Numbered from the stretch's first letter, positions 48,480 to 58,150 are shown. The stretch is DNA of 64,000 nt from Anoxybacillus pushchinoensis (GCF_900111795.1 NZ_FOJQ01000004.1:25355-89354), one strand, 5' to 3'. The notes: generated from the sequence alone by a model not told the origin. Program-made: numbers and translations.

Positions 48480-49072
48480 CACAGTCCTCCTTTTTTCCGC
48501 CTCCGTATGTAAAATGCACGGTCGATCATAATGGCTGATATAGTTGCAATAAGCGAGGCAACAAACGTTGTGCCGATAATTTCCCCGGGAGAAGCGGATT
48601 GATATGTCATTCGAATCGATATGACCGTTGCCGGAATAAGTGTAATGCTTGCCGTATTTAAAGCGACAAACGTGATCATCGAACGGCTCGGTTCGTCTGT
48701 TTGACCGTTTAATTGCTTCAATTGCTCCATCGCTTTAATGCCAAGGGGAGTCGCAGCATTGCCGAGCCCAAACATATTTGCGATCATGTTCGATAATATA
48801 TACCCGAGCGCAGGGTGGTCAGGCGGCACTTCCGGAAAAATTTTTTTGGCAATTGGTCGAAACAAACGGGCAAAAAACGAAAGTAGCCCAGACTGTTCGG
48901 CAATTTTCATTAAACCGAGCCAAAAAACGAGCACGCTAATAAGCCCAATGCTAATTGTCACCGCTTCTTTCGCCCCTTGAAACATCGCCTCATTCACATC
49001 TTTGATCGTGCCGTTTATCGTAGCAAATACGAGCCCAATAATTAAAAGCGCAACCCAAATGAGATTAACCAT
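48479..49072 (-). CDS. spmA: Spore maturation protein A
   Basis: Membrane protein partner of SpmB, 197 residues with several helices. Conserved segments are SNMIANMFGLGNAATPLGIKAM and FVALNTASITLIPATVI. It overlaps dacB by eight bases, so dacB, spmA and spmB form one mother-cell operon. Confidence 0.95.
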   Translation of the reverse strand: MVNLIWVALLIIGLVFATINGTIKDVNEAMFQGAKEAVTISIGLISVLVFWLGLMKIAEQSGLLSFFARLFRPIAKKIFPEVPPDHPALGYILSNMIANMFGLGNAATPLGIKAMEQLKQLNGQTDEPSRSMITFVALNTASITLIPATVISIRMTYQSASPGEIIGTTFVASLIATISAIMIDRAFYIRRRKKGGL

Positions 49073-50177
49073 CGCTGCCCACCCCTAACAGCCAATCAAA
49101 AAAAGAACGCTTTTTCTTTTCCTGCTTATAAAAAATAGGGGTGTCGTCAACTTTTTCGTTTCCGATGTATAGCTCAGCCCTTCCAACGACAGACGGCACG
49201 CCTGTCTCTTTCCAGCTCTCTTGTGGACGAAGCAATTTTCGCTCTAAACGAATTAACGACTCTTCTTTTTTTGTGACCGGATATATAAAATCGCGTGCAA
49301 CAAACAAATGATGATCATAAAAAGGATCGTCCATATCTTTCACAATCGTATCTGCTTTAATCGTCACAAGTTCATAATTCGCAAATCCGTGCTCATACAT
49401 AGCAATATGATCGTTCCAATCGTCCCCTGCGTTAATGGTGACTGCAATCAGTTCAAGACCATCTTTTGAAGCAGTTGTCACTAATGTGCGCTTCGCCCGC
49501 TTCGTATAGCCTGTTTTTCCACCTGTACAATATTCATATAAATGCGTCAATAACTTATTTTTGTTACGCCAAACCCGATCCCAATCTTCCGTCGGATTTG
49601 GGGCACGATACAATTTCGTTCCCGACACTTTGCGAAATTGTTCATTTTGCATTGCATATCGCATAAGTAGCGCCATATCATACGCAGTGGAATAATGGTT
49701 TTCGGCATCGTCTAACCCGTGCGGATTCGCAAATTGTGTATTTGTCATCCCGATTTCCGCTGCTTTTTCGTTCATTAAAAAGACAAACCCTTCAACGCTG
49801 CCACCCACGTGTTCAGCGATTGCCACCGCTGCATCATTTCCAGAACGAAGCATGAGCCCATATACTAAATGTTTGAGCGCAATTTTCTCCCCTTGTTTCA
49901 AATAAATAGAGGACCCTTCTGTGCGAACCGCCCGTTCACTTACTGTCACAATCTCTTCCCATTTTCCTGATTCAATCGCTAAAATGGCGGTCATAATTTT
50001 TGTAATGCTCGCAATGCGTCGTTTCGTATGGGCATCTTTTTCAAATAGCACTCGTCCTGTCGTTTGTTCCATTAAAATCGCGCTTTTCGCACTAACCGAC
50101 ATCGCCTTCGCTTCATTCGGAAAAAGCGAACAAAAAAAACAAAGCACGATCATCCATATGAACCATTGCCGTCGCAT
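49065..50177 (-). CDS. dacB: Sporulation D-alanyl-D-alanine carboxypeptidase (PBP5*)
   Basis: Trims peptide side chains of the spore cortex. The 370-residue product has a signal peptide (to about residue 25), the penicillin-binding motifs SITK (57-60), SGN (112-114) and KTG (221-223), and a C-terminal beta domain ending in a basic, amphipathic tail. ATG start at 50177. The upstream sequence has a good sigma-E promoter match, in agreement with mother-cell expression in Bacillus. Confidence 0.95.
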   Translation of the reverse strand: MRRQWFIWMIVLCFFCSLFPNEAKAMSVSAKSAILMEQTTGRVLFEKDAHTKRRIASITKIMTAILAIESGKWEEIVTVSERAVRTEGSSIYLKQGEKIALKHLVYGLMLRSGNDAAVAIAEHVGGSVEGFVFLMNEKAAEIGMTNTQFANPHGLDDAENHYSTAYDMALLMRYAMQNEQFRKVSGTKLYRAPNPTEDWDRVWRNKNKLLTHLYEYCTGGKTGYTKRAKRTLVTTASKDGLELIAVTINAGDDWNDHIAMYEHGFANYELVTIKADTIVKDMDDPFYDHHLFVARDFIYPVTKKEESLIRLERKLLRPQESWKETGVPSVVGRAELYIGNEKVDDTPIFYKQEKKKRSFFDWLLGVGSDG

Positions 50178-50207
50178 ACACTCTCATCCCTTTGTCCGTT
50201 TTGTACA

Positions 50208-50236
50208 AGTGTATGCGCCAGTCAATGATGTATGAC
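50208..50236 (-). promoter_or_regulatory. Sigma-E promoter for dacB-spmA-spmB
   Basis: Minus-strand GTCATACA, 13 bases, CATACACT. The -10 matches the sigma-E consensus CATACAnT and the -35 the GTCATA type. It starts right after an upstream terminator and 31 bases before dacB. Confidence 0.65.
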
Positions 50237-50266
50237 AAAAAGACCGCTACATGACGCGGTCTTTTG
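50237..50266 (-). terminator. Terminator upstream of dacB
   Basis: Ten-base stem AAAAGACCGC / GCGGTCTTTT (50238-50247, 50256-50265), followed on the minus strand by T. It closes the short region that holds the decayed small gene. Confidence 0.8.
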
Positions 50267-50394
50267 CTTTTACAAATCGTCGCGCGACATCTCCCCGTTC
50301 CGAGTTCCACCTTTAATTCGTCAACCACCTCTTCCTCTACAAATGACTTTACACGCTCAAGCCACGCTTACACGTTATGAATATATTGTTGCAT
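50267..50394 (-). pseudogene. Possible decayed small gene between ypuI and dacB
   Basis: A very strong ribosome site GAGGGAGGTGGGAG precedes an ATG at 50394 (MQQYIHNV), but TAA comes after eight codons. The same frame continues with coding-like residues AWLERVKSFVEEEVVDELKVELGT; then a second frame reads RNGEMSRDDL and stops just before the terminator hairpin at 50237. Joined, these give a plausible protein of about 43 residues with one stop and one frameshift. It sits between two terminators. I do not recognise the family, and sequencing error is possible. Confidence 0.4.
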
Positions 50395-50423
50395 ACTCCC
50401 ACCTCCCTCGGCATCATATGCAA

Positions 50424-50455
50424 CAAAAAAAAGAAGCTGACACACGCAGCTTCTT
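50424..50455 (-). terminator. Terminator of ypuI
   Basis: Perfect nine-base stem AAGAAGCTG / CAGCTTCTT followed on the minus strand by a run of eight T; overlaps the ypuI stop. Confidence 0.9.
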
Positions 50456-50942
50456 ATTGCGATTGAATCATTTTTGTTCGGTAGTCTGTTTCATAAAATT
50501 CGAGTTCTTCCCGCATCGTTTGAAAATCAGCCTCAATCGCATGGAGCAATTGTTGTAACGATGGAGGAGCAGGTTGTCTCAATTTAATTGAATGTCTTCC
50601 TGTATACGCTGAGCGACTATCTTCATACCATAAATCGCGTTTTGGCGTAAAAAATTCCGCCACACATGAATGATAAATTTTGTATAACGCTTGTTCCGCG
50701 GCAGCTTTTCGAAACGGCTCTTCTTGAAGGACGATGCGACATGCGTCAATTCCCTCTTCACCATATACGGCTAAACGGCGTAAATCCGAAAGCACCCCTT
50801 CATAATAGTGACGATCGCCCGCACATTCCGCCTGCATTCGTTCAATCGTCGTTTCGTTTAAATAACGAGTAATTTGCTCGACAATGCGACTCAACAATTG
50901 CTCGACTTGCTTCGTTTGATTCAAAACAATAGTGTTGCCCAT
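50454..50942 (-). CDS. ypuI: YpuI-like protein (DUF3907 type)
   Basis: Cytosolic protein of unknown function, 162 residues, mostly helical with a conserved-looking centre LYKIYHSCVAEFFTPKRDLWYEDSRSAY. The ATG at 50942 follows AAGGGAGG; two earlier in-frame starts are inside or before that site. Position between dacB and scpB fits YpuI. Confidence 0.82.
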   Translation of the reverse strand: MGNTIVLNQTKQVEQLLSRIVEQITRYLNETTIERMQAECAGDRHYYEGVLSDLRRLAVYGEEGIDACRIVLQEEPFRKAAAEQALYKIYHSCVAEFFTPKRDLWYEDSRSAYTGRHSIKLRQPAPPSLQQLLHAIEADFQTMREELEFYETDYRTKMIQSQ

Positions 50943-50958
50943 ATGCATCCTCCCTTTT

Positions 50959-51378
50959 TTACGGTTGTGCAATAAATAAAAGCGGTGATTTCACATCGTA
51001 CGCTTGTTGCTTCGCAAGCGACTCAAAAACTTCCGGCAGTTTGGCGAAGTCGATCGATGAAAAATAGCGACGAAGCTCTTCTTCCTCACTTACATATACA
51101 CGTTTTCGCGTCCGAAGTGATGGATCGACGAGCAAACAGACGAGCGCGACAATGTCTTTAAAATATACGTCTTTCCCACTTGCTTGAAATACAGGATCTT
51201 GTTCATAAGGCGTCCATTCAAAAAAACGTTCATCAAAATAACGAACATATAGCACATGCAACGTTCGCTCTGTTCCATCGTCGTCAACAAACGTCACTTC
51301 CGAACGGTTAAAAAAATCTTCCGACGTATTCGGCTGTGCTTTTTGCAGTTCATAGCCATGACAAGAAATAATTTTCAC
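50959..51378 (-). CDS. Unrecognised cytosolic protein upstream of ypuI
   Basis: A 139-residue acidic protein beginning MKIISCHGYELQKAQPN. I do not recognise it. It has aromatic-rich beta-like segments (VLYVRYFDERFFEWTPYEQD) and no membrane helix or catalytic motif. GTG at 51378 follows AAAGGGGTG. It precedes ypuI by 16 bases, so the two form a likely operon with the promoter just upstream. Confidence 0.7.
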   Translation of the reverse strand: MKIISCHGYELQKAQPNTSEDFFNRSEVTFVDDDGTERTLHVLYVRYFDERFFEWTPYEQDPVFQASGKDVYFKDIVALVCLLVDPSLRTRKRVYVSEEEELRRYFSSIDFAKLPEVFESLAKQQAYDVKSPLLFIAQP

Positions 51379-51417
51379 AAACAATACACCCCTTTTTCCA
51401 ACAACGAAGCTACATTT

Positions 51418-51446
51418 ATTTTACCATAAATTATGAATCATGCGAA
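51418..51446 (-). promoter_or_regulatory. Candidate promoter for the unknown gene and ypuI
   Basis: Minus-strand TTCGCA, 17 bases, TAAAAT, between the scpB terminator and the gene start. Confidence 0.45.
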
Positions 51447-51466
51447 AAATTTTATCATTCCTATAA

Positions 51467-51504
51467 AAAAAGAAAAAACAGGCACACAAAGATACCTGTT
51501 TTTT
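51467..51504 (-). terminator. Terminator of scpA-scpB
   Basis: Ten-base perfect stem AAAAAACAGG / CCTGTTTTTT (51473-51482, 51495-51504), then CTTTTTTT on the minus strand. Confidence 0.9.
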
Positions 51505-51513
51505 CAGGCTCAG

Positions 51514-52101
51514 TCACCGCTGTTCGCCCGCTTCTTGCAGTTGTTCGTTTAGACGTTCGAAAAATAAGTCGGCTTCGCGTTCTTCCTCTTGCTCGTCCCA
51601 TTCTGGGAGAGGTGGAAGTTCGTCTAATGTTTTTAAACCAAAATAATCTAAAAACTCTTTCGTTGTCCCGTATAAAATTGGACGACCTGTTCCTTCTGCA
51701 CGACCGACTTCTTTAATTAACGCTTTTCCTAATAGGGTTTGAAGCGGTTTGTCGCTTTTCACGCCGCGAATTTGTTCAATTTCTGCGCGCGTAATCGGTT
51801 GGCGATAGGCGATGATCGCTAACGTTTCAAGCGCAGCTTGTGACAACGATGATGTCGTTGGTGACTCGACAAGCTTTTGTAAATACGGCGCACATTGTTT
51901 TTTCGTTGCAAGCTGAAGCGTCCCTGCCATTTCCACGATCATAATCCCGCGCTCATCTACATCATACATGTCTTTCGCTCGTTGAATAAGCTCATATACT
52001 CGCTCTTCCTCTACATCGAGTACATCAGCTAATTGCTTATACGTCAATCCTTCTTCACCTGCCGCGAACAATAACGCCTCAATTACTGCGAATTCATTCA
52101 T
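51514..52101 (-). CDS. scpB: Segregation and condensation protein B
   Basis: Subunit of the SMC-ScpA-ScpB condensin. The 195-residue product has two winged-helix domains; the family block [28 protein letters not shown] is intact, followed by [21 protein letters not shown] at 52101 follows AAAGGTGATT and lies one base beyond the scpA stop. Confidence 0.96.
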   Translation of the reverse strand: MNEFAVIEALLFAAGEEGLTYKQLADVLDVEEERVYELIQRAKDMYDVDERGIMIVEMAGTLQLATKKQCAPYLQKLVESPTTSSLSQAALETLAIIAYRQPITRAEIEQIRGVKSDKPLQTLLGKALIKEVGRAEGTGRPILYGTTKEFLDYFGLKTLDELPPLPEWDEQEEEREADLFFERLNEQLQEAGEQR

Positions 52102-52102
52102 C

Positions 52103-52834
52103 TCAATCACCTTTTCGTCGAATGTATAAATCAGCAAAATTGCTTTCTTGCTCGACAATGATTTCGTTTCGTTTCATCAGTTCAAGCAACGCTAAAAACG
52201 TCACGACAATTTGCTCGCGATCGTCATACGGAAATAAATCGTAAAAGTTCATTCGTTCCCCGCTTTTTAATATATATATAATTTCTTCCATCCGCTGTCC
52301 GATCGGAATTTCTTGACGTGCTACTTTCGTATGAAGCGGCTTTTGTAACTTTTTGCGCCGCAACAACTTCGCCAACGCCCCAAGCATATCGTATACATCG
52401 ACATCGAGAGCAAGCGGCGCACCGTTTTTCGCATAAGCGGTTAAATCGCTTGGCGGCTTCGTAAATAAAAGCGCGCGCTCTTCTTCTCGCTCGCGCAACT
52501 GTTTCGCCGCTTCTTTAAACTTTTTATACTCAATTAACTGTTGCATTAATTGTTCACGTGGATCTTCTTCTGGAATAAATATGTCGTCTTCCAGTGTATC
52601 TTCATGTTTCGGCAACAACATTTTGCTTTTCATTTCAATGAGTGTTGCTGCCATCACTAAATACTCGCTCGCTACATCGAGCTGCAATTCTTGCATCGCA
52701 TGAATATAAGCCATATACTGCTCCGTAATTTGTGCAACAGGAATATCATAAATATCAATTTCATACCGATGAATTAAATGGAGCAATAAATCAAGCGGCC
52801 CTTCAAATTGATCTAATTTCACATGATAGTGCAC
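52103..52834 (-). CDS. scpA: Segregation and condensation protein A (kleisin)
   Basis: Kleisin subunit bridging the SMC heads. The 243-residue product has the N-terminal family block [31 protein letters not shown], a charged middle and a C-terminal winged helix ([21 protein letters not shown]). GTG at 52834 follows AAAGGTGGGATTGAT; the frame further upstream enters the promoter region shared with ypuF. Confidence 0.96.
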   Translation of the reverse strand: MHYHVKLDQFEGPLDLLLHLIHRYEIDIYDIPVAQITEQYMAYIHAMQELQLDVASEYLVMAATLIEMKSKMLLPKHEDTLEDDIFIPEEDPREQLMQQLIEYKKFKEAAKQLREREEERALLFTKPPSDLTAYAKNGAPLALDVDVYDMLGALAKLLRRKKLQKPLHTKVARQEIPIGQRMEEIIYILKSGERMNFYDLFPYDDREQIVVTFLALLELMKRNEIIVEQESNFADLYIRRKGD

Positions 52835-52904
52835 ATCAATCCCACCTTTATTCATAACTAATAGTATAATACAGATAAGCATACGAAAAAAAGGGGGCAT
52901 TATA

Positions 52905-53411
52905 TTGTATCCGAAGGCATATATCGACTATTTACTTCACTTTCACGCGACGCGCGATTATTTTGAATGCCATGAAGTGTTAGAAGAACATTGGAAACGA
53001 ACGAATGAACAGGTATGGATCGGGCTTATTCAGCTCGCTGTCGGAATGTACCATTATCGCCGAGGAAATATCGCTGGAGCAAGACGAATGTTAACGAAAG
53101 CGGTAAACGCATGTGAAAAAGAAAAGCAGGCGTACGAATCGCTAGGCATTCATGCTGAGCAACTGCTAGCTCTCATTCATACATATATAAGACGAATGGA
53201 TAATAGGGAGACGTATGAAAGTGCTTGTTTACCTATTGTCGATCGTTCGCTCTTACATATATGCCAACGACAATGCGAACAAAAAGGGCTAATATGGGGA
53301 AAAAAAAGCGACATGTCAAACGAATATATCATTCATAAACATATGTTGCGCGACCGAAGCGACGTCATCGCTGAGCGAGAACGGCAAAAACAAAAAAGAC
53401 AGGGACGTTGA
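52905..53411 (+). CDS. ypuF: YpuF-like DUF309 protein
   Basis: Soluble, helical protein of unknown function, 168 residues. The DUF309 signature is clear: [17 protein letters not shown] followed by [16 protein letters not shown]. The basic C-terminal tail is probably disordered. The start is TTG behind AAGGGGG. It is divergent from scpA across 70 bases and convergent with ribT. Confidence 0.82.
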   Translation: MYPKAYIDYLLHFHATRDYFECHEVLEEHWKRTNEQVWIGLIQLAVGMYHYRRGNIAGARRMLTKAVNACEKEKQAYESLGIHAEQLLALIHTYIRRMDNRETYESACLPIVDRSLLHICQRQCEQKGLIWGKKSDMSNEYIIHKHMLRDRSDVIAERERQKQKRQGR

Positions 53412-53419
53412 TCCCTGTC
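53390..53419 (-). terminator. Terminator of ribT
   Basis: Eight-base stem GACAGGGA / TCCCTGTC followed on the minus strand by six T. It lies inside the last codons of the convergent ypuF. Confidence 0.85.
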
Positions 53420-53420
53420 A

Positions 53421-53771
<351 letters not shown>

Positions 53772-53778
53772 TCATTAT

Positions 53779-53828
53779 CGACAAGACTTATTGTTTACTC
53801 GCTATTGCTATTATAAACGGTCTTGTCG
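53779..53828. repeat. Inverted repeat bracketing the ribT promoter
   Basis: Perfect nine-base arms CGACAAGAC (53779-53787) and GTCTTGTCG (53820-53828), 32 bases apart, flank the -10 box and start region of the ribT promoter. It could be an operator or an RNA hairpin on read-through transcripts; no T run follows. Confidence 0.5.
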
Positions 53829-53838
53829 CTTTTTTAAA
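53810..53838 (-). promoter_or_regulatory. Sigma-A promoter for ribT
   Basis: Minus-strand TTTAAA, 17 bases, perfect TATAAT. It would make ribT partly independent of the FMN riboswitch. Confidence 0.6.
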
Positions 53839-53876
53839 CCTTTTTTATCGCGATCATATATTGACTATTTACTTAC

Positions 53877-54341
53877 TTAAGAAAATGTACGCATCACATT
53901 CGCCATTTCGATGGCGCTTAATGCTGCCTCCCATCCTTTATTTCCTGCTTTCGTCCCAGCCCGTTCAATTGCCTGTTCAATCGTATCTGTCGTCAGCACC
54001 CCAAAAATGACCGGTACACCTGAAGAAAGGGCAGCATGGGACGTTCCTTTCGCCACTTCATTACATACGTAATCGTAATGGCTCGTTGCCCCGCGAATAA
54101 CTGCACCAAGTGTAATCACTGCATCATATTTTTTCGACTCTGCCATTTTTTTCGCTACAAGCGGAATTTCAAACGCACCTGGCACCCAAGCGACGTCGAT
54201 ATCATGTTCCGCTACCCCGTGACGTTTCAAGCCATCGAGCGCACCACCGAGCAACTTGCTTGTAATAAACTCATTAAATCTCGCAACGACAATTCCGACT
54301 TTTAACCCTGTTCCAACTAAATTTCCTTCATATACGTTCAT
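53877..54341 (-). CDS. ribH: 6,7-dimethyl-8-ribityllumazine synthase
   Basis: Condenses the ribityl-uracil and butanone phosphate; forms the icosahedral capsid around riboflavin synthase in Bacillus. The 154-residue product has [40 protein letters not shown] and GVLTTDT. ATG follows GGAGGAG. Fourth gene of the rib operon. Confidence 0.97.
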   Translation of the reverse strand: MNVYEGNLVGTGLKVGIVVARFNEFITSKLLGGALDGLKRHGVAEHDIDVAWVPGAFEIPLVAKKMAESKKYDAVITLGAVIRGATSHYDYVCNEVAKGTSHAALSSGVPVIFGVLTTDTIEQAIERAGTKAGNKGWEAALSAIEMANVMRTFS

Positions 54342-54354
54342 GCCATTCTCCTCC

Positions 54355-55548
54355 TTAAAGATGCAACATATGTCCTAGTTTTTCGTATTTTGTCCGCAAA
54401 TAGCGCTCGTTATGGCGCTTCGCTGGCATTTGTAGCGGAACACGCTCAACAACTTCTAATCCGTATCCTTTTAACCCAGTAATTTTGCGCGGATTGTTCG
54501 TCAATAAGCGCATTTTTGTCACACCTAAATCTTTTAAAATTTGCGCGCCAATTCCATAGTCGCGCAAGTCTGGGGCGAAGCCGAGCTTTTCGTTTGCCTC
54601 GACCGTATCATAGCCTTGCTCTTGCAACTTATATGCGCGCAATTTGTTTAACAAGCCGATACCGCGACCTTCTTGGCGCATATATAACAACACTCCACGA
54701 CCTTCTTCTTCAATTTGCGCTAACGCTGCATGAAGTTGAGGACCACAATCGCAACGATGCGAACCGAACACGTCCCCTGTTAAGCATTCCGAATGGACGC
54801 GCACGAGCACTGGCTCATCTGGAATGATTTCTCCCTTCACAATTGCGATATGTTCCTTACCGTCTAACGTGTTGGAATATCCAATCACTTTGAACTCGCC
54901 AAAATCGGTCGGCAACGAAATTTCCACTTCACGTTTAATCAATTTTTCTTTCCGATTGCGATATGCGATTAAATCTTTAATCGTAATCATTTTCATATCA
55001 AATGTTTCCGCTATTTGTTTTAAATCAGGCACACGCGCCATCGTCCCATCATCTTTTATAATTTCACAAATGACTCCTGCTGGCTTTGCCCCACAAAGAC
55101 GAGCTAAGTCTACAGCGGCTTCCGTATGACCTGCCCGCCGCAACACGCCACCTTTTTTCGCCACAAGCGGAAAAATATGCCCTGGTCTTTTAAAATCGCT
55201 TGCTTTCGCTTCTGGATTTAACATTTCTTGAATCGTCAACGAGCGCTCAAACGCGCTAATGCCCGTCGTCGTTGCTTTATGGTCGATGCTGACGGTAAAC
55301 GCTGTGCCGTGCGCATCTGTATTATGATTGACCATCGGTGCTAAATCGAGCCGATCGGCCAATTCTTCTGTAATCGGCACACAAACGAGACCGCGACCGT
55401 GCGTAATCATAAAGTTGATTACTTCCGGCGTTGCTTTTTCTGCAAGCGCCACAAAATCGCCTTCGTTTTCACGATCTTCATCATCACAAACGATAATAAT
55501 TTTTCCTTGCATTAAATCATAAATCGCCTCTTCAATTGTATGAAACAT
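54355..55548 (-). CDS. ribBA: Bifunctional DHBP synthase / GTP cyclohydrolase II
   Basis: Makes the two riboflavin precursors. The 397-residue product has an N-terminal dihydroxybutanone phosphate synthase domain ([34 protein letters not shown]) and a C-terminal GTP cyclohydrolase II domain with zinc cysteines in [18 protein letters not shown] and [12 protein letters not shown] at 55548 is eight bases from AAGGAG; a GTG three codons earlier overlaps the ribE stop. Confidence 0.97.
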   Translation of the reverse strand: MFHTIEEAIYDLMQGKIIIVCDDEDRENEGDFVALAEKATPEVINFMITHGRGLVCVPITEELADRLDLAPMVNHNTDAHGTAFTVSIDHKATTTGISAFERSLTIQEMLNPEAKASDFKRPGHIFPLVAKKGGVLRRAGHTEAAVDLARLCGAKPAGVICEIIKDDGTMARVPDLKQIAETFDMKMITIKDLIAYRNRKEKLIKREVEISLPTDFGEFKVIGYSNTLDGKEHIAIVKGEIIPDEPVLVRVHSECLTGDVFGSHRCDCGPQLHAALAQIEEEGRGVLLYMRQEGRGIGLLNKLRAYKLQEQGYDTVEANEKLGFAPDLRDYGIGAQILKDLGVTKMRLLTNNPRKITGLKGYGLEVVERVPLQMPAKRHNERYLRTKYEKLGHMLHL

Positions 55549-55553
55549 TTCGC

Positions 55554-56192
55554 TCACTCCTTATATCCGTGCTCTTGCAAAAATTGCAACGTCAACCCGT
55601 CATGCTTACCGGCAACGAACTGTTCTACATACTTACCAATGATGTCACATTCAATATTGACGATATCGCCAACCTTTTTTGCCCCTAAAATCGTCGCTTC
55701 TTGCGTATGCGGAATGAGTGAAATCGTAAACGTTCGATCCGTTAAACCGAAAATCGTTAAACTTGTGCCGTCAACCGCAACAGAACCTTTTAAAATCATG
55801 TATTTGCGCAAATGACCCGGCACTTCAATGTCATAATACACCGCGTTAGCGACAGGTTGTTTGCGAACGATACGTCCAACACCATCGACATGCCCAGAAA
55901 CGAAGTGACCGCCAAAACGACCGTTCGCCGCCATCGCCCGTTCTAAATTGACTTTCGCTCCTACCGTCAGCGTTTTTAATGACGTTGCACGCACCGTCTC
56001 CGGCATGACATCAACTGTAAAGAAGCGATTTGTAAACGATGTGACAGTTAAACAAACACCGTTCACTGCAATGCTGTCACCGAGCTGCACATCTTGTAGC
56101 ACTTTATGCGCTCCGATCGTAAAAACGATCGCATCACCTGTTTGTTTCATTTGTTGAATGGTTCCTATTTCTTCAATAATTCCTGTAAACAT
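55554..56192 (-). CDS. ribE: Riboflavin synthase, alpha chain
   Basis: Dismutates lumazine to riboflavin. The 212-residue product is two similar beta-barrel halves: [10 protein letters not shown] with GVCLTVTSF, then [11 protein letters not shown] with [10 protein letters not shown]. The ATG at 56192 gives the invariant MFTGI start and is well placed behind AAAGGATG; an ATG nine bases earlier overlaps the ribD stop. Confidence 0.97.
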   Translation of the reverse strand: MFTGIIEEIGTIQQMKQTGDAIVFTIGAHKVLQDVQLGDSIAVNGVCLTVTSFTNRFFTVDVMPETVRATSLKTLTVGAKVNLERAMAANGRFGGHFVSGHVDGVGRIVRKQPVANAVYYDIEVPGHLRKYMILKGSVAVDGTSLTIFGLTDRTFTISLIPHTQEATILGAKKVGDIVNIECDIIGKYVEQFVAGKHDGLTLQFLQEHGYKE

Positions 56193-56197
56193 GGCGA

Positions 56198-57274
56198 TCA
56201 TCCTTTAGCAACGATTTTAATATCCGATCCGATCATCTCAACATGTTTCACTTGCAAGCGAAGCGCATCCATCATTCGACCAAAACCTTCCCCACCGATT
56301 GCTGAAGGGGCTTCGTTGCCACCGATCAACGTCGGGGCGACATAAGCGATGACTTGTTGAACAGAGCAAGAAGATAAAAAGCTTCCATGCACATGCGCTC
56401 CACCTTCAACGAATATGGACATGACGTTGCGCTTACCAAGTTCACGTAAAAGAGATGGAATATGAATCGTATGTTCATTCATACGAATGAATTGTACTCC
56501 CGTTTGTTCATACGGCTTCATTTGGTCTTCCGTCACATGATGCCCGACGACAATCCATGTTGGCGCCATGTTGTCTGTTACGATGTTCGCTTGAAGCGGT
56601 GTGCGCAAATGTGTATCGAGCACAACTCGAATCGGCTGTTTTCCTTCGTGACCAAATCGAACGGTTAAGCTCGGATTATCTGCTAAAATGGTGCCGACGC
56701 CGACAACGATCGCGTCGTGCTGCTTTCGCTCACGATGCACATCGCGACGCGCCTCTTCAGACGTAATCCACTTGCTTTCTCCCGTTTTCGTGGCAATTTT
56801 CCCATCTAAACTCATCGCATATTTTAATGTCACATACGGGGTTTTCGTTGAGATATAGTGAAAAAACATTTCGTTTAACACATCCGCTTCTTCTTTCAAC
56901 ACCCCGACGGTCACATCAATTCCCGCTCGCCTTAATTTTTCAATACCTTTTCCCGCGACGAGTGGATTCGGATCTGTTGTCGCCACGACAACGCGCTTCA
57001 CCTTTTTTTCAATTAACAAATCGGCACATGGTGGCGTTCTCCCATAATGACTGCACGGCTCAAGCGTCACATAAACAGTTGCACCTTCCGCTTTCGCGCC
57101 TGCCATACGCAGCGCATGCACTTCCGCATGTGGCTCTCCTGCTTTCAAATGCGCTCCAAAACCGACAACTTCGCCATCTTTTACAACGACCGCACCGACA
57201 AGTGGGTTTGGAGACGTTTGACCACGCGCTGTTTCAGCTAGCTGTAATGCTAAGCGCATATATCGTTCGTCCAT
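56198..57274 (-). CDS. ribD: Bifunctional riboflavin deaminase / reductase RibD
   Basis: Deaminates and reduces the pyrimidine intermediate of riboflavin synthesis. The 358-residue product has a zinc deaminase domain (GEPHAEVHAL, VTLEPCSHYGRTPPC) and a reductase domain (YAMSLDGKIAT, GVGTILADNP, VEGGAHVHG). ATG follows AAAGGTGG. First gene of the rib operon, directly after the FMN riboswitch terminator. Confidence 0.97.
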   Translation of the reverse strand: MDERYMRLALQLAETARGQTSPNPLVGAVVVKDGEVVGFGAHLKAGEPHAEVHALRMAGAKAEGATVYVTLEPCSHYGRTPPCADLLIEKKVKRVVVATTDPNPLVAGKGIEKLRRAGIDVTVGVLKEEADVLNEMFFHYISTKTPYVTLKYAMSLDGKIATKTGESKWITSEEARRDVHRERKQHDAIVVGVGTILADNPSLTVRFGHEGKQPIRVVLDTHLRTPLQANIVTDNMAPTWIVVGHHVTEDQMKPYEQTGVQFIRMNEHTIHIPSLLRELGKRNVMSIFVEGGAHVHGSFLSSCSVQQVIAYVAPTLIGGNEAPSAIGGEGFGRMMDALRLQVKHVEMIGSDIKIVAKG

Positions 57275-57299
57275 TTTGCACCACCTTTCCTGTATAACA

Positions 57300-57327
57300 T
57301 AAAAACCCTAGGAACAACGTCCTAGGG
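57300..57327 (-). terminator. Terminator of the FMN riboswitch
   Basis: Perfect eight-base stem CCCTAGGA / TCCTAGGG followed on the minus strand by TTTTTA, 26 bases before ribD. This is the expression platform. Confidence 0.9.
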
Positions 57328-57427
57328 CAAGATGTATATAAAAGATCGCCTTTTTCGCATAGAAAAATAACCCATCGCCGACCGTTATTTTCCAAATAAG
57401 TGGAATAAGTGGCGTGAGTTTTCGGCA

Positions 57428-57557
57428 ATCCTTCTCCCATCCAGACTATACTGTCGGCTCCGGAATCGCACCGGATCATGCCTTAACGGCTCGCGGGCTG
57501 AGAAACGTACGTTTCATTACCGCCGGTCGGGAATTTCACCCTGCCCCGAAGGATGCG
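57428..57557 (-). promoter_or_regulatory. FMN riboswitch (RFN element)
   Basis: The minus strand carries the full RFN set: ATCCTTCGGGGCAGGGTGAA, TTCCCGACCGGCGGT, AGCCCGCGAGCC, ATCCGGTGCGATTCCGGAGCC and the closing GGATGGGAGAAGGAT. Bound FMN should stabilise the downstream terminator and switch off ribD-ribE-ribBA-ribH. Confidence 0.97.
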
Positions 57558-57575
57558 TATATTCCATTTTTATTC

Positions 57576-57603
57576 ATTATAGCACAATAAAACGAAATGT
57601 CTA
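57576..57603 (-). promoter_or_regulatory. Sigma-A promoter of the riboflavin operon
   Basis: Minus-strand TAGACA, 16 bases, perfect TATAAT, just upstream of the RFN element. Confidence 0.7.
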
Positions 57604-57690
57604 TTATTTTGCAATAAACAGCCAATACGCCGCTCCCCAAACGAAGCTAACGAGCAAAAGGAGGAAAAACAATAACCAATTTTTTTTCAT
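57604..57690 (-). CDS. Candidate 28-residue single-helix membrane peptide
   Basis: ATG with AGGA six bases ahead opens a 28-codon frame: a basic start MKKNW, then about 20 hydrophobic residues rich in Leu and Phe, ending FIAK. The peptide lies between ppiB and the rib promoter on the same strand. It has the form of a small single-helix membrane protein. I recognise no family, and support is limited to ribosome site, composition and clean placement. Confidence 0.5.
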   Translation of the reverse strand: MKKNWLLFFLLLLVSFVWGAAYWLFIAK

Positions 57691-57709
57691 CTCCCATCCT
57701 TCCTTTTCA

Positions 57710-58150
57710 CTATTGTTCGTCCCACACTTTTACTTCTTTCATCACATCACCATTTTTCATCGCTTTGACAACGTCCATTCCACTAGTCACTTGTCCGAAC
57801 ACTGTATGTACACCGTCTAAATGTGGTTGCGGCTCGTGACAAATGAAAAATTGACAGCTTCCCGTATCTCGACCACGGTGCGCCATCGACATCGCCCCTT
57901 CAATATGTTTATGCGGATTGTTGTCCGTTTCACACGGGATGGTGTATCCTGCATCGCCTGTTCCGTTTCCAATCGGGCAGCCACCTTGGCTCACAAACCG
58001 TTTAATGACACGATGAAATGTCAATCCGTTATAAAACCCTTCATTCGCTAGTTTTTCAAAGTTCGCTACCGTCTTTGGCGCTTCGTTTGGAAATAGTTCA
58101 AACTCCACCTTTCCACCGTTCTCCATCATGATATAACCTTTTTTCTTCAT
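57710..58150 (-). CDS. ppiB: Peptidyl-prolyl cis-trans isomerase, cyclophilin type
   Basis: Cytosolic protein-folding isomerase. The 146-residue product has the cyclophilin core: [49 protein letters not shown] and [12 protein letters not shown]. The catalytic arginine is in FHRVI. ATG at 58150 follows AAAGGTGG; a GTG at 58165 is an alternative start adding five residues. Confidence 0.93.
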   Translation of the reverse strand: MKKKGYIMMENGGKVEFELFPNEAPKTVANFEKLANEGFYNGLTFHRVIKRFVSQGGCPIGNGTGDAGYTIPCETDNNPHKHIEGAMSMAHRGRDTGSCQFFICHEPQPHLDGVHTVFGQVTSGMDVVKAMKNGDVMKEVKVWDEQ

